Shown here in pieces: positions 30,544 to 38,738 of a stretch of DNA of 64,000 nt; positions within the stretch are counted from its first letter, which is position 1; the number at the start of each line of letters is the position of its first letter. Below the pieces are notes generated by a model. It ran no database searches. It saw nothing but the letters and a program-made list of their open reading frames with translations, and was not told the origin of the DNA. A program made the translations under genes and the position numbers. Source of the DNA: Rhodoplanes sp. Its GTDB lineage: Bacteria; Pseudomonadota; Alphaproteobacteria; Rhizobiales; Xanthobacteraceae. The DNA is taken from positions 1 through 64,000 of the forward strand of contig NZ_JACAAX010000009.1 of assembly GCF_013377085.1 (NCBI RefSeq). Reading direction: 5' to 3'.

Positions 30544-31849
30544 GGCGGTCGCCGGCGTCGTTGCCGCCGGCGTCGCGCTCGTCGCTGCGTTTGCAGGTCT
30601 CGCCCTGTCCAGCATCCCCGTGCTCACGGGCGGCCTGGCCGTCGCCGCCGTGGCGCTCGCCTTCGTCGCCTGGCGGCTGATGCGCATCGCCCGAATCTGC
30701 CGGATGTTCGCCGACGTCGCCGAGCGGATCGCCCGCGGCGATTTCGAGGCCCGCGTCATCGGCCTTCGCGAGCGCGGCGCGCTCGGCCGGCTGCAGCATG
30801 CCTTCAACGACGCGATCGATCGCTGCGACGCCTTCGTGCGCGAATCCGCGGCCACGATGGGCGCAATCCGGGACAACCGATACCACCGCCGCATCCTGCC
30901 CAAGGGCCTGCACGGCGCCGTGCTGGGCGCGAGCGAGACCATCAACGACGCCATGGCGGTGATCCAGCGCCGCGTCGCCGCCTTCAACGCCAACACGGCG
31001 CAGTTCGAGGACGCGATCGGCCGGATCGTCGACGCGGTGTCGGGTGCCGCCGGCAACATGGAGGCGACCGCCGGCGTGCTCGGCGACGGCGCCGCGGCGA
31101 CGCGCGACCGCGCCAAGGCGGTGGAATCCTCCTCCGAGACCGCCAGCTCCGCCATGGAGACGGTGGCGGCGGCGACCACCGAGCTCGCCGCCTCGGCCCG
31201 CGAGATCGGCCAGGACGTCAACCGCTCCGCGGCGATCGCCCGCGACGCGGTCGCCAAGGTGGAGCATGCGAGCCATGCGGTGGAGAGCCTCTCCACCGCG
31301 ACCGGGCGCATCGACGAGATCGTCGAACTGATCAACGCGATCGCGTCGCAGACCAACCTGCTCGCCCTCAATGCCACCATCGAGGCGGCACGCGCCGGCG
31401 AGGCCGGCAAGGGCTTCGCGGTCGTCGCCCAGGAGGTGAAGACTCTCGCCGGCCAGACCGCGCGCGCCACCGAGGACATCTCGAGGAGCATCGTCGAGGT
31501 GCAGAGCACCACCCGGGCCGCCGTCGCGGCCATCACGGCCATCGGCGCCACCATCGGCGAGGTCGACCAGATCACCTCGCACGTGGCGCAGGCGATCGAC
31601 GCGCAGTCGCAGGCGACCCAGGAGATCGCCCGCAATGTCGAGCAGGCCTTCGCCGGCGTGCGCGGCATCACCACGACGATCCGCGGCGTCAGCGACAATG
31701 CCGGCGAGTCCGAGCGCCACGCCGGCCTCACCATGTCGGCCTCGGGCAGCCTCGCCGAGCAGTCGCATCAGCTCGGCCTGTCCGTGAAGGAGTTCCTGCT
31801 GTCGCTCAAGCGCGGCCCGCAGGACGGCGACGGAGCGGCCGCGGCCTAG
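30521..31849 (+). CDS. MCP signalling protein without periplasmic sensor, partner of the PAS protein
   Basis: 442 aa. The N-terminus has two adjacent hydrophobic segments (about residues 8-29 and 31-52) forming a membrane hairpin with no periplasmic domain, as in Aer. A HAMP-like region ([20 protein letters not shown]), a helical linker and the MA domain follow, with [20 protein letters not shown] and [22 protein letters not shown]. The signalling half is clearly more diverged than that of the eight array receptors. ATG 30521 was chosen because it lies inside the end of the PAS gene, implying translational coupling; a GTG at 30500 is also in frame. A strong hairpin terminator follows at 31870. 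Confidence 0.9.
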   Translation: MNSSSLSEAVAGVVAAGVALVAAFAGLALSSIPVLTGGLAVAAVALAFVAWRLMRIARICRMFADVAERIARGDFEARVIGLRERGALGRLQHAFNDAIDRCDAFVRESAATMGAIRDNRYHRRILPKGLHGAVLGASETINDAMAVIQRRVAAFNANTAQFEDAIGRIVDAVSGAAGNMEATAGVLGDGAAATRDRAKAVESSSETASSAMETVAAATTELAASAREIGQDVNRSAAIARDAVAKVEHASHAVESLSTATGRIDEIVELINAIASQTNLLALNATIEAARAGEAGKGFAVVAQEVKTLAGQTARATEDISRSIVEVQSTTRAAVAAITAIGATIGEVDQITSHVAQAIDAQSQATQEIARNVEQAFAGVRGITTTIRGVSDNAGESERHAGLTMSASGSLAEQSHQLGLSVKEFLLSLKRGPQDGDGAAAA

Positions 31850-31869
31850 GGTCCGCATCTGGCGCGATC

Positions 31870-31916
31870 GAACGACGAAAAGCGCCGCGGCATCGCCCGC
31901 GGCGCTTTTCGTTCGT
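31870..31916. terminator. Bidirectional terminator hairpin
   Basis: A 14-base perfect stem GAAAAGCGCCGCGG / CCGCGGCGCTTTTC with a 6-base loop (31877-31910), extended by near-complementary flanks. The A-run on the left and T-run on the right let it serve both the MCP (plus) and the small minus-strand gene at 31963. Confidence 0.85.
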
Positions 31917-31962
31917 GATCATGTCTCGCGATCGGCAGCGGTCGTAAAGAGCCGAACAGGTC

Positions 31963-32046
31963 TCAGTGCAGACCGCCGAACAGCCAGATCAGCGCCAGAA
32001 CCGGGATCGGAATGCCGATCATCCAGAGCAGAAAATAACGACCCAT
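31963..32046 (-). CDS. Very small single-span membrane protein (27 aa)
   Basis: Reading from ATG 32046 gives a 27-residue hydrophobic peptide, MGRYFLLWMIGIP..., with one membrane span, a IPIPV kink and the end FGGLH. A strong ribosome site (GAGGAGG) lies about 6 bases before the start, and the terminator hairpin at 31870 lies about 50 bases past its stop. I recall similar tiny unnamed proteins in related genomes, but cannot confirm that here. Short ORFs of this size are usually missed by gene finders. Function unknown. Confidence 0.65.
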   Translation of the reverse strand: MGRYFLLWMIGIPIPVLALIWLFGGLH

Positions 32047-32265
32047 TCGAGCCTCCTCGGCGTGGTGTCAGCTCGGCAATGTGCGGCCCGGCGTCGGGTT
32101 CCACGCGCAGCTCGTCCCGCCGCGCCCAGGTCTCGATCTCGTTCTCGCGGGCGCCAGAACCTTTCCGCCGTCGCCGCGTTACCGATCCGGAGGGCAAGAT
32201 GGCTTGCCGCTTTCGCGAGCGGATCGCTCGCGTCGAATTCCACACGACCTGATTGGAGCACTGCC

Positions 32266-32604
32266 ATGGCGACCGTGAACGGACCCGCGACCAATGTCGA
32301 CGATCTGCGCAACGATCTGCAGAGCCTGAAGGACGACGTGACGCGCCTCGCCGGCCAGCTCTCGACGGCGCTCGCCTCGTCGAGCGAGGACGCGCTCGGC
32401 GGCGTGCGGGACCGCTTTCGTCGCGTGCGCGACAATGTCGGCGACGCCGTTCACGGCGCGGGCGAGCGCAGCCGCGACGCGGTGAGCGAGTTCGCCGACA
32501 CGGTCGGCTCGACGGTCGAGGACAATGTGCGGGCGCGGCCGTTCTCGACGGTGGCGCTGGCGCTCGGGCTCGGCTTCCTGTTCGGCGCACTGTGGCGGCG
32601 TTGA
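32266..32604 (+). CDS. DUF883 (ElaB/YqjD-like) membrane-anchored protein
   Basis: 112 aa. A long amphipathic helical region (DDLRNDLQSLKDDVTRLAGQ... AVHGAGERSRDAVSEF) is followed by one C-terminal membrane segment and a positive end (FSTVALALGLGFLFGALWRR). This is the layout of the DUF883/ElaB-YqjD family, tail-anchored inner-membrane proteins linked to stationary-phase ribosome association in E. coli. Start ATG 32266 has GGAG 6 bases upstream. The next gene starts 14 bases after the stop, so they form an operon. Confidence 0.85.
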   Translation: MATVNGPATNVDDLRNDLQSLKDDVTRLAGQLSTALASSSEDALGGVRDRFRRVRDNVGDAVHGAGERSRDAVSEFADTVGSTVEDNVRARPFSTVALALGLGFLFGALWRR

Positions 32605-32618
32605 GCGGACGCACGGGC

Positions 32619-33047
32619 ATGCTCGACGGGATCGTTCGCCGCTGGCAGTCACGCCTCGACGCGCTCGTGAGGAGCAGCGTCTGGGCGTCGATCGTGGGAC
32701 TGGCGCTCGGCGGGGCGCTGGTGTTCTCGGGCGTCGCGGTGTTCATCCGCGCGCAGGAGGACTTCGGCACGATCGGGACGAGCCTCGGCTTCGCGATGTT
32801 CTTCCTGGTGGTCGCGGCGATCGCCGCGGTCGGCCTGTTCGTGGTGCGCCGAACGGCACGCCGCCGCGAAGCGATCGTGGCCCGGTCGGCCGCGCAGGCG
32901 GTGCCGCCGTGGTGGATGGACCCGCGGCTCATCAGCACCGGGCTCAGCCTCGGCCGGACGCTCGGCGGCCGCCGGGCGCTCTCGCTCGGCCTCGTCGGGG
33001 CCTTCGTGATCGGCATGATGCTGAGCCGCGGCGTCGACCGCAGATAG
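32619..33047 (+). CDS. Small membrane protein downstream of DUF883 gene
   Basis: 142 aa, not assigned to a named family. Hydrophobic segments are at about residues 23-43 (VWASIVGLALGGALVFSGVAV), 53-74 (GTSLGFAMFFLVVAAIAAVGLFVV) and 122-136 (LSLGLVGAFVIGMML). Basic stretches VRRTARRREA and SRGVDRR flank them. The position 14 bases after the DUF883 gene resembles loci where DUF883 is followed by a holin-like membrane protein in other proteobacteria. No catalytic motif is seen; a stress-related envelope function is a guess from context. Confidence 0.65.
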   Translation: MLDGIVRRWQSRLDALVRSSVWASIVGLALGGALVFSGVAVFIRAQEDFGTIGTSLGFAMFFLVVAAIAAVGLFVVRRTARRREAIVARSAAQAVPPWWMDPRLISTGLSLGRTLGGRRALSLGLVGAFVIGMMLSRGVDRR

Positions 33048-33120
33048 ACGCGGTGGCGGAGCGGGAACTATCCCGATGGTGCCGTATTGTCACCAGTCTT
33101 TGTTGTTCTCGATCTTCATC

Positions 33121-33211
33121 GTCATTGCCGGGCTTGACCCGGCAATCCATCGAGCTTCGAAAGAAGCTCTTCTTTCAAGCGATGGATGCGCGGGTCGAGC
33201 CCGCGCATGAC
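33121..33211. repeat. Paired-palindrome intergenic repeat, copy 4
   Basis: GTCATTGCCGGGCTTGACCC... and ...GGGTCGAGCCCGCGCATGAC facing inward. The flanks carry degenerate ends CACCAGTCTT (left) and AAGACTGATAT (right), as in subfamily A. It separates the small membrane protein gene from the DUF3309 gene. Confidence 0.85.
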
Positions 33212-33272
33212 GGGTCTGAGCCTGCGAAGACTGATATGACGTCTCGATCTCACCGATGCGTGGAGGCCGCCC

Positions 33273-33428
33273 GTGTTGTCGACCATTCTGATCGTCGTTC
33301 TGATTCTCGTGCTGATCGGTGCGCTGCCGAGGTGGGGCTACAGCGGCAACTGGGGCTACGGCCCGGGCGGCATCGTCGGTGTCGTGCTGGTCATCGTCCT
33401 GGTGCTGGCCCTGACGGGTCGCCTCTGA
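33273..33428 (+). CDS. DUF3309 small hydrophobic protein (51 aa)
   Basis: Translation from GTG 33273 gives MLSTILIVVLILVLIGALP followed by RWGYSGNWGYGPGG and a second hydrophobic span ending LALTGRL. Two membrane segments joined by a Trp/Tyr/Gly-rich loop are the hallmark of DUF3309 proteins of proteobacteria, function unknown. A GGAGG site lies 6-7 bases before the GTG start. Too short for most ORF callers. Confidence 0.85.
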   Translation: MLSTILIVVLILVLIGALPRWGYSGNWGYGPGGIVGVVLVIVLVLALTGRL

Positions 33429-33610
33429 GCGGGTCGGCCTGATTGGCCTGCGGCGTCTGCTCCAGGAGAGCTGTCGTCCGCGTGCCGAAGGATTGGAGCA
33501 CTCCGTTCGAGACGTCCTCGATGGCCGGCTGCGCCGGCCGTCTTCTCGGCCCGCACGACGAGTGATTCCGGTCACCCGTCGCTCCGCGAATGCGAGGCTC
33601 GGCAAAACCC

Positions 33611-33651
33611 GTCATTCCGGGACGTGCGCGTGAGCGCGGGCCCGGAATCCA
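33611..33651. repeat. Single palindromic repeat unit
   Basis: GTCATTCCGGGACGTGCGCG... closing in CCCGGAATCCAT: one palindromic unit without its partner, from a related but distinct repeat type. It lies in the gap 33429-33758, which otherwise holds nothing recognisable. Confidence 0.7.
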
Positions 33652-33758
33652 TACGCCCGATGCTGCTCGATATCGAGAGAGAAGGGTTATGGGGGCCGGG
33701 CTCGGCGGTTCGCGCCGCCCCGGTACGACCAGCGCGATTGTCACGACCTCGCGTCCAC

Positions 33759-33977
33759 TCACCGCTTGCGGATCCGGAACGTGATCACGTCGCCGTCGCG
33801 CCGCGAGTCCTCCAGCGCATCGCCGGTCTCGTTGACGACATGGGGAATGTCGATCTCGGCCAGCGGATCCGTGCAGGCGACCGTCAGCACGGCGCCGGGC
33901 GCCAGCCGGGTCAGCGCCTTGCGGGTCTTCAGCGCCGGGAGCGGGCATTTCATCCCGCGCAGGTCGAGCATGTCCAT
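33759..33977 (-). CDS. TusA-family sulfur carrier protein
   Basis: 72 aa, a full-length small TusA fold. It contains the CPxP signature (GMKCPLPALKTRKAL) with the sulfur-carrying Cys at residue 11. These proteins relay persulfide sulfur to tRNA thiolation, molybdenum cofactor or other pathways. It is divergent from the molybdenum-cofactor gene mobB, which fits a sulfur-trafficking role around molybdoenzymes, but a specific partner cannot be read from sequence. The first three residues (MDM) allow a start at Met1 or Met3. Confidence 0.88.
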   Translation of the reverse strand: MDMLDLRGMKCPLPALKTRKALTRLAPGAVLTVACTDPLAEIDIPHVVNETGDALEDSRRDGDVITFRIRKR

Positions 33978-34161
33978 GCCGGGTTGTCGCCGCCGTTCCG
34001 TCTCCCGTCAAGCCGACCATCGGCCGACAGTCGTCCGCCTCGGCGCGCTCGCCGTGCCGACCCGCCGTGCGCATCGCCACGTCCGGTTGGATCGGCTCCT
34101 CGTTTCGGATTAAGAGGAAACGGGTGTGGCGCGCGGGCGCCGCCGACGGGGGGAGCACGCC

Positions 34162-34701
34162 GTGCGGGTTATCGGGTTCACCGGGTGGAGCGGTGCCGGC
34201 AAGACCACGCTACTCAAGCGCGTCATTCCGCGGCTGATCGGCCGCGGCCTGACGGTGTCGACCGTCAAGCACGCCCATCACGGCTTCGACGTCGATCATC
34301 CGGGCAAGGACTCCTATGCCCACCGGGTCGCCGGCGCGACCGAGGTGCTGGTCTCCTCGCCGCTGCGCTTCGCCCTGATGCACGAGCTGCGCGGCGCTCC
34401 CGAGCCGGAGCTGCACGAGCTGCTGGCGCATCTGGCGCCGGTCGATCTGGTCGTCGTCGAGGGCTTCAAGCGCGAGCCGCATCCCAAGCTCGAGGTGCAC
34501 CGCGCCGTGGTCGGCAAGCCCTACATCTTTCCCGACGATCACGACATCGTCGCCATCGCCTCCGACGGCCCGGTGCCGGACGCCGCCATCCCGGTGCTGG
34601 CGCTCGACGACGTCCAGGCGATCGTCGACCTCCTGGTCGAGCGCGCGATCCCGATCGAGGAGGCGATCGCCCGCGCCGGGAGCGCCGCATGCCGCAACTG
34701 A
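34162..34701 (+). CDS. mobB: Molybdopterin-guanine dinucleotide biosynthesis adapter MobB
   Basis: 179 aa from GTG 34162 (MRVIGFTGWSGAGKTTLL). P-loop GWSGAGKTT covers residues 8-16, followed by STVKHAHHGFDVDHPGKDS, VVVEGFKREPHPKLEVHR and the acidic IFPDDHDIVAIASD. MobB is a GTP-binding adapter that helps MobA attach GMP to molybdopterin. The start was chosen because GGGGGGAG precedes GTG 34162 and the family normally begins here; a GTG at 34126 adds 12 basic residues. It overlaps moeA by 13 bases (translational coupling). Confidence 0.92.
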   Translation: MRVIGFTGWSGAGKTTLLKRVIPRLIGRGLTVSTVKHAHHGFDVDHPGKDSYAHRVAGATEVLVSSPLRFALMHELRGAPEPELHELLAHLAPVDLVVVEGFKREPHPKLEVHRAVVGKPYIFPDDHDIVAIASDGPVPDAAIPVLALDDVQAIVDLLVERAIPIEEAIARAGSAACRN

Positions 34702-35978
34702 GCGACGACTCCTTCGCGGTCGCCGCGCCGGTGCTGCGCATCGAGGAGATGGAGCGGCTGCTGGCCGAGCGCATCGTCCCGGTGGCCGAGATCGAGGCGG
34801 TGGGCTTGCGCGCCGCGCTCGGCCGGGTGACGGCGCACGATATTCCGGCGCGGCTCGACCTGCCGCCCTTCGACAACTCCGCCGTCGACGGCTATGCGCT
34901 GCGCCACGCCGATCTCGCATCGGGCGCCGAGACGCGCCTCTCTGTCGTCGACCGCATCGCGGCCGGCCATGCGGCCGCGCGGCCGCTCGCCGTGGGCGAA
35001 GCGGTGCGCATCTTCACCGGCGCGCCGATCCCGCAGGGCGCCGACACGGTGCTGATGCAGGAGGATGCCCGGCTCGACGGCGACGTGCTGATCGTGCCGC
35101 CCGGTCTGAAGGCCGGCGACAACCGGCGGCTCGCCGGCGAGGACCTCTCCAAGGACGGCGTGATGCTGCCGGCCGGCCGGCGGCTCGCCGCCGCCGACGT
35201 CGCGCTCGCCGCGGCGCAGGGCCTGACCGGGCTGCCGGTGCGCCGTCGCGTCGCCGTCGCGCTGTTCTCGACCGGCGACGAGATCGTCGAGCCGGGCGCC
35301 CCGCTGCCGGCGAGCGCCATCTACGACGCCAACCGCTATCTGCTGCTGGCGCTCGCCGAGAAGCTCGGCGCCGTCACCACCGATCTCGGCATCCTGCCCG
35401 ACGATCCCGACGCGCTCGCCGCCGCGCTGCGCTCCGCCGCCGTCGGCCACGATCTGGTGATCACCTCGGGCGGCGTCTCGGCCGGCGAGGCCGATCATGT
35501 GCGAAGCGCCGTCGAGCGGGCCGGCACGCTGGTGTTCTGGCGGATCGCCATCAAGCCGGGGCGGCCGGTGGCGATGGGCGTGCTGACCGGCCCCGGACGC
35601 GAGACGGGCGCGGCGGGCGCCCGCGCCGCCTTCGTCGGACTGCCCGGCAATCCGGCGGCGGCCTTCGTCACCTTCGCGCGGGTGGTGCGGCCGCTGCTGC
35701 TGCGGCTCGCCGGCGCGACGCCGCGCCCGCTCCAGGTGCTGCCCGTGCGGGCTGCCTTCGCGCATCGCAAGAAGCCGGGCCGACGTGAGTATCTGCGCGG
35801 CTCGCTGCGGACCGGGGCGGACGGGCGCCCCGAGGTGGTGACCTATCGGCTGGAAGGCGCCGGCGCCATCACGTCGCTCACCGAGACGGACGGGCTGATC
35901 GAGATCGGCGACGACGTCACGGCGGTCGCACCCGGCGACACGGTCGGTTTCGTCTCCTACACCGAGATCGCCGGCTGA
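34689..35978 (+). CDS. moeA: Molybdopterin molybdenumtransferase
   Basis: 429 aa, normal length. Inserts molybdate into adenylylated molybdopterin. Landmarks: LPPFDNSAVDGYALR near residue 57, RIFTGAPIPQGADTVLMQED, the FSTGDEIVEPG motif of the MoeA/MogA fold, ASAIYDANRYLL, TSGGVSAGEADHV and GLPGNPAAAFV. ATG 34689 lies within the end of mobB, so the two are coupled. mobA lies convergently downstream, completing a small bis-MGD cofactor locus. Confidence 0.95.
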   Translation: MPQLSDDSFAVAAPVLRIEEMERLLAERIVPVAEIEAVGLRAALGRVTAHDIPARLDLPPFDNSAVDGYALRHADLASGAETRLSVVDRIAAGHAAARPLAVGEAVRIFTGAPIPQGADTVLMQEDARLDGDVLIVPPGLKAGDNRRLAGEDLSKDGVMLPAGRRLAAADVALAAAQGLTGLPVRRRVAVALFSTGDEIVEPGAPLPASAIYDANRYLLLALAEKLGAVTTDLGILPDDPDALAAALRSAAVGHDLVITSGGVSAGEADHVRSAVERAGTLVFWRIAIKPGRPVAMGVLTGPGRETGAAGARAAFVGLPGNPAAAFVTFARVVRPLLLRLAGATPRPLQVLPVRAAFAHRKKPGRREYLRGSLRTGADGRPEVVTYRLEGAGAITSLTETDGLIEIGDDVTAVAPGDTVGFVSYTEIAG

Positions 35979-36009
35979 ACGCCGGCGTTGCGCCCGGCAC
36001 GCCGCCGCG

Positions 36010-36741
36010 TCAGGCGCCGGGGTGCTCCGCCGCCAGCGTTTCGGCCGCCGCGAGGTCGTCCGGCGTGTTGACGTTGAGGAACGGGTCGACCGGCGCGTCC
36101 GGCCACTCCGCCAGGGCGACGCCGTGGCGGTCCATCCAGGCCCCGACCTTGTGAAGCTCCTCCTCGACGACGGCGCGCCGCAGATCGTGGCGCAAGGCCA
36201 CCGGCCAAAGGGCGGCGACCGGGTGGCGGCGTCCGCCCGAGCGGGCGCAGGCGAGCGGAAGGCTCGCGCTCCGCGCGGCGCCGTGCAGTCGGGCGACCAG
36301 ATCGGTGGGCAGGAACGGACAGTCGGCCGGCGCGCTGACCACATGGGCGAGGTCCGGACGGTGCGCCGCCGCCCAGTCGAGCCCCGCCAGGATGCCGGCG
36401 AGCGGCCCGGCAAAGCCCGGCACGTCGTCGGCGACGACGGGCAGCGCCAGCGCCAGTGCCTCGAAACGGGCCGGGTCGCCGTTGGCGTTGAGGATCACGG
36501 CGGCGCAGGGGGCGAGCCGCGCCAGCACCCGGGCCAGGATCGGCCGTCCGCCGATCGTGAGAAGGCCCTTGTCGCCGCCGCCGAGCCGCCGCGCCCGGCC
36601 CCCCGCCAGCACCAGCCCGAGCGTCGGCGGGATGGCGGTCGGGTGCTGCGCGGCATCGGGCCCGATGTCGGGCTGGGCACCGGGCCGGTCGCGGCTCGGT
36701 ATCCCGGATGGGGCGCGGGGCGGGGACGGGTCGGTCGGCAT
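36010..36741 (-). CDS. mobA: Molybdenum cofactor guanylyltransferase
   Basis: 243 aa from ATG 36741. It transfers GMP from GTP to molybdopterin. The signature LAGGRARRLGGGDKGLLTIGG (the G-rich nucleotide site) is followed by NANGDPARF, FAGPLAGILAGLDWA and the Asp-containing SAPADCPFLPTDL; the end NVNTPDDLAAAE is typical. The start is uncertain: the family core begins about 40 residues in, after a Pro/Arg-rich segment with no internal Met. ATG 36774 (11 residues longer) is also possible. The long N-terminus is unusual for MobA. Convergent with moeA. Confidence 0.9.
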   Translation of the reverse strand: MPTDPSPPRAPSGIPSRDRPGAQPDIGPDAAQHPTAIPPTLGLVLAGGRARRLGGGDKGLLTIGGRPILARVLARLAPCAAVILNANGDPARFEALALALPVVADDVPGFAGPLAGILAGLDWAAAHRPDLAHVVSAPADCPFLPTDLVARLHGAARSASLPLACARSGGRRHPVAALWPVALRHDLRRAVVEEELHKVGAWMDRHGVALAEWPDAPVDPFLNVNTPDDLAAAETLAAEHPGA

Positions 36742-36957
36742 CGGCAGGGCCCGGCGCCGGCAGGCGCGGTTCATCAGGACACTCACGGCGTGGCGGAATT
36801 TTTCGGGCCTGTCCACCGCCGGGGGCTTGTCCACCGCCAGGGGCCCGAGGGCGCCGGCCGCCGCCGCCGGCCGCCGCCGCGGCGTGCAAGCCGGGCCGTC
36901 GGCCAACCCGCGGGAAAGCTTGCATTATGCCCTCCGGCTTCGTATCAGGGGCGGTCC

Positions 36958-37047
36958 GGAGGGGTGGCCGAGTGGCTGAAGGCGCACGCTTGGAAAGCGT
37001 GTTTACGGGAAACCGTAACGTGGGTTCGAATCCCACTCCCTCCGCCA
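36958..37047 (+). tRNA. tRNA-Ser (anticodon GGA)
   Basis: 90 bases including encoded CCA. The acceptor stem GGAGGGG pairs with the 3' CTCCCTCC region, the anticodon stem CACGC/GCGTG encloses loop TTGGAAA (anticodon GGA), and there is a long variable arm typical of class II tRNA-Ser. The T-loop GGTTCGAATCC is intact. The last 15 bases are repeated at 38739. Confidence 0.97.
37033..37047. repeat. Left direct repeat (attL-like) in the tRNA 3' end
   Basis: CCACTCCCTCCGCCA, the final 15 bases of the tRNA-Ser gene; identical copy at 38739-38753. This is the classic signature of integration into a tRNA 3' end. Confidence 0.75.
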
Positions 37048-37186
37048 GCGGACCGAGCCGACCTGGAATCGAAATTTCTCCGTTCGACGGTCGTCGACCG
37101 GCGCTAAACTCTGCCGTTGTGCGGTGGGGTCTGGTGAAGCGGCTGCCATTGCGAGCCTCGCAGACCGTCCTCTACGGGCGACTTGA

Positions 37187-37654
37187 TTATTTCTTCGGCG
37201 TGAATCGCGTAATGATTTCTCGCAGCATGGCTTCGACGTGTGGCACGTCGCGCCTGATGCGTTGAACCTGGGCGATGGCTTCGGGTGGATGATATACCTT
37301 TCCCTCCTCATAGTCGAATATTACACCATTGGTGGCTCTGGCGTAGGCCGCGGCTGCCATCCAGGCCGCTTGAAGTTCATTCAAATCGCCTTTCCAGCGC
37401 AGCCCTAGTGCGAATCTCCAGGCCCGGCCCAAGTTGGAAAGTCCGAGGGACTGGACAACCTCGTTTGCATTGTCTTGGTAACATTCGAATCCCGTCGGTG
37501 TCTCGCCGAGGCGTGCCGGAATAAATCCACCGATGTCTTCGACCCCAATGTTCGAGTCGAGCTGAAGGGGAAAGCCGATGGCGTCGATCGAACGTTGCCA
37601 TTCGTCGAACGATTTCAGATGAAAGTCTGAAAGGATTTCGATCTCCATGCTCAT
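37187..37654 (-). CDS. Small protein overlapping the putative toxin gene; predicted immunity protein
   Basis: 155 aa from ATG 37654 (MSMEIEILSDFHLKS...); no recognised family. It is acidic and Trp-containing, with LQAAWMAAAAYARATNGVIFD and EEGKVYHPPEAI near the C-terminus, a pattern like that of immunity proteins of polymorphic toxins. No signal peptide or membrane span, so cytosolic. Its start overlaps the stop of the upstream gene in an ATGA arrangement, the usual coupling of effector and immunity genes. A start 5 codons upstream (37669) is possible. Function is inferred from position and size only. Confidence 0.6.
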   Translation of the reverse strand: MSMEIEILSDFHLKSFDEWQRSIDAIGFPLQLDSNIGVEDIGGFIPARLGETPTGFECYQDNANEVVQSLGLSNLGRAWRFALGLRWKGDLNELQAAWMAAAAYARATNGVIFDYEEGKVYHPPEAIAQVQRIRRDVPHVEAMLREIITRFTPKK

Positions 37655-38544
37655 TGGGCGCTCCCCCAATAAATTCGAAAGCTTCCAAAGACGCCGGAGA
37701 CCAAAGCGTATTTCAGCGTCACGCCTCTGATCGCATGCAATTCGATGATTGGGATGTTCGGTCCCACCCCAGTCCTCTGGCGCAATTCCCTAACGCGACC
37801 AGGCGTTAGGCCTTTTTCTCCCGTCTTCAGGTCGTAAATTGCGATTATGTCTCCAACTTCATTTCGCAAAAGGATGTCGGTTCTGATGCTACCCTTCGAG
37901 CCGTAAGGCGCGTCAGGTTCAGCACCAAACGTTGTTTCCACGTCAAAAAACCCGAGCCCGGGATGGTTGCCGAGACGAACAGCGGTTCCAAATGCCACAT
38001 GGACCGCTGTGCCGTATGTCTGTGCGGTCATGTCGGGCACCCATTCGACGACGTCCATGACGCGCGCCAAAGTGCCGACGAGTGACTTCGACGTGTCATC
38101 AATCTGCGAAATGCCCGTTAATCCGCTTGGATGGATGACAATCTCTGTGGGGGCTTGTGCGTATTGCGCTCCGGGCTCGATCGGATCAGGGCTCGCATCG
38201 CTCAATACCAATCCCGGCGTGGAGATCGGAGCCGACGGCTTACTCCCGGCAGGACTGCTGAGACCATTGTTCGGTCCTTCGCTCATCCATTGTCCGCCGT
38301 CGGGATTGCCGGCCGGAACACGTGGCTGATCCGGGTTGAACCCGGCTTTCTGTTCACTCGCCACGTACTCGACCAGGGCGAGCTGGAACTGCCGGAAGGC
38401 CAAATTCGATCCGATTCGGAACCATTCGGCACGCGGGTGCGGCCCCGGGGGAAGCACTTCCGCCAAGCCCAACAGAAACCTGTCCGCCGCGACCAGTGAT
38501 TTGTACCGGAGGATTTCGCACGTCAGGTCCGGAGAGGTCGTCAT
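37651..38544 (-). CDS. Putative polymorphic-toxin-like protein with PD-(D/E)XK-type C-terminal domain
   Basis: 297 aa from ATG 38544, with GAGGCG upstream. Three regions: a helical N-terminal domain (about 1-65); a linker opening with NPDQPRVPAGNPDGGQW, a motif I associate with rhizobial polymorphic-toxin-like proteins; and a C-terminal domain (about 170-297). The last holds an acidic nuclease-like arrangement: FDVETTFG, RTDILLRNEVGDIIAIYDLKTG (D... DxK) and then a helix with RVRELRQRTG, resembling restriction-endonuclease-fold toxins. No signal peptide is seen. It overlaps the predicted immunity gene by 4 bases (ATGA). Upstream are an AT-rich promoter region and an 11-base C tract at 38644-38654. 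Nuclease activity is an inference. Confidence 0.6.
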   Translation of the reverse strand: MTTSPDLTCEILRYKSLVAADRFLLGLAEVLPPGPHPRAEWFRIGSNLAFRQFQLALVEYVASEQKAGFNPDQPRVPAGNPDGGQWMSEGPNNGLSSPAGSKPSAPISTPGLVLSDASPDPIEPGAQYAQAPTEIVIHPSGLTGISQIDDTSKSLVGTLARVMDVVEWVPDMTAQTYGTAVHVAFGTAVRLGNHPGLGFFDVETTFGAEPDAPYGSKGSIRTDILLRNEVGDIIAIYDLKTGEKGLTPGRVRELRQRTGVGPNIPIIELHAIRGVTLKYALVSGVFGSFRIYWGSAQ

Positions 38545-38738
38545 AATCGGCGCCTCGATAGAAAATACGATAATATTCCTACTTCGACGATCGCTATTTG
38601 TCAACGAATAAATTCCTACAGCGCTTCTGGTCGCGATTGAGCGCCCCCCCCCCCGGCTCGTCCGTAGATCAAATGCAATCGGATGAACTCGATACGATCG
38701 AGTGCGCTGAACGACGCGGAGAATGTTCGCCCCCGGCT

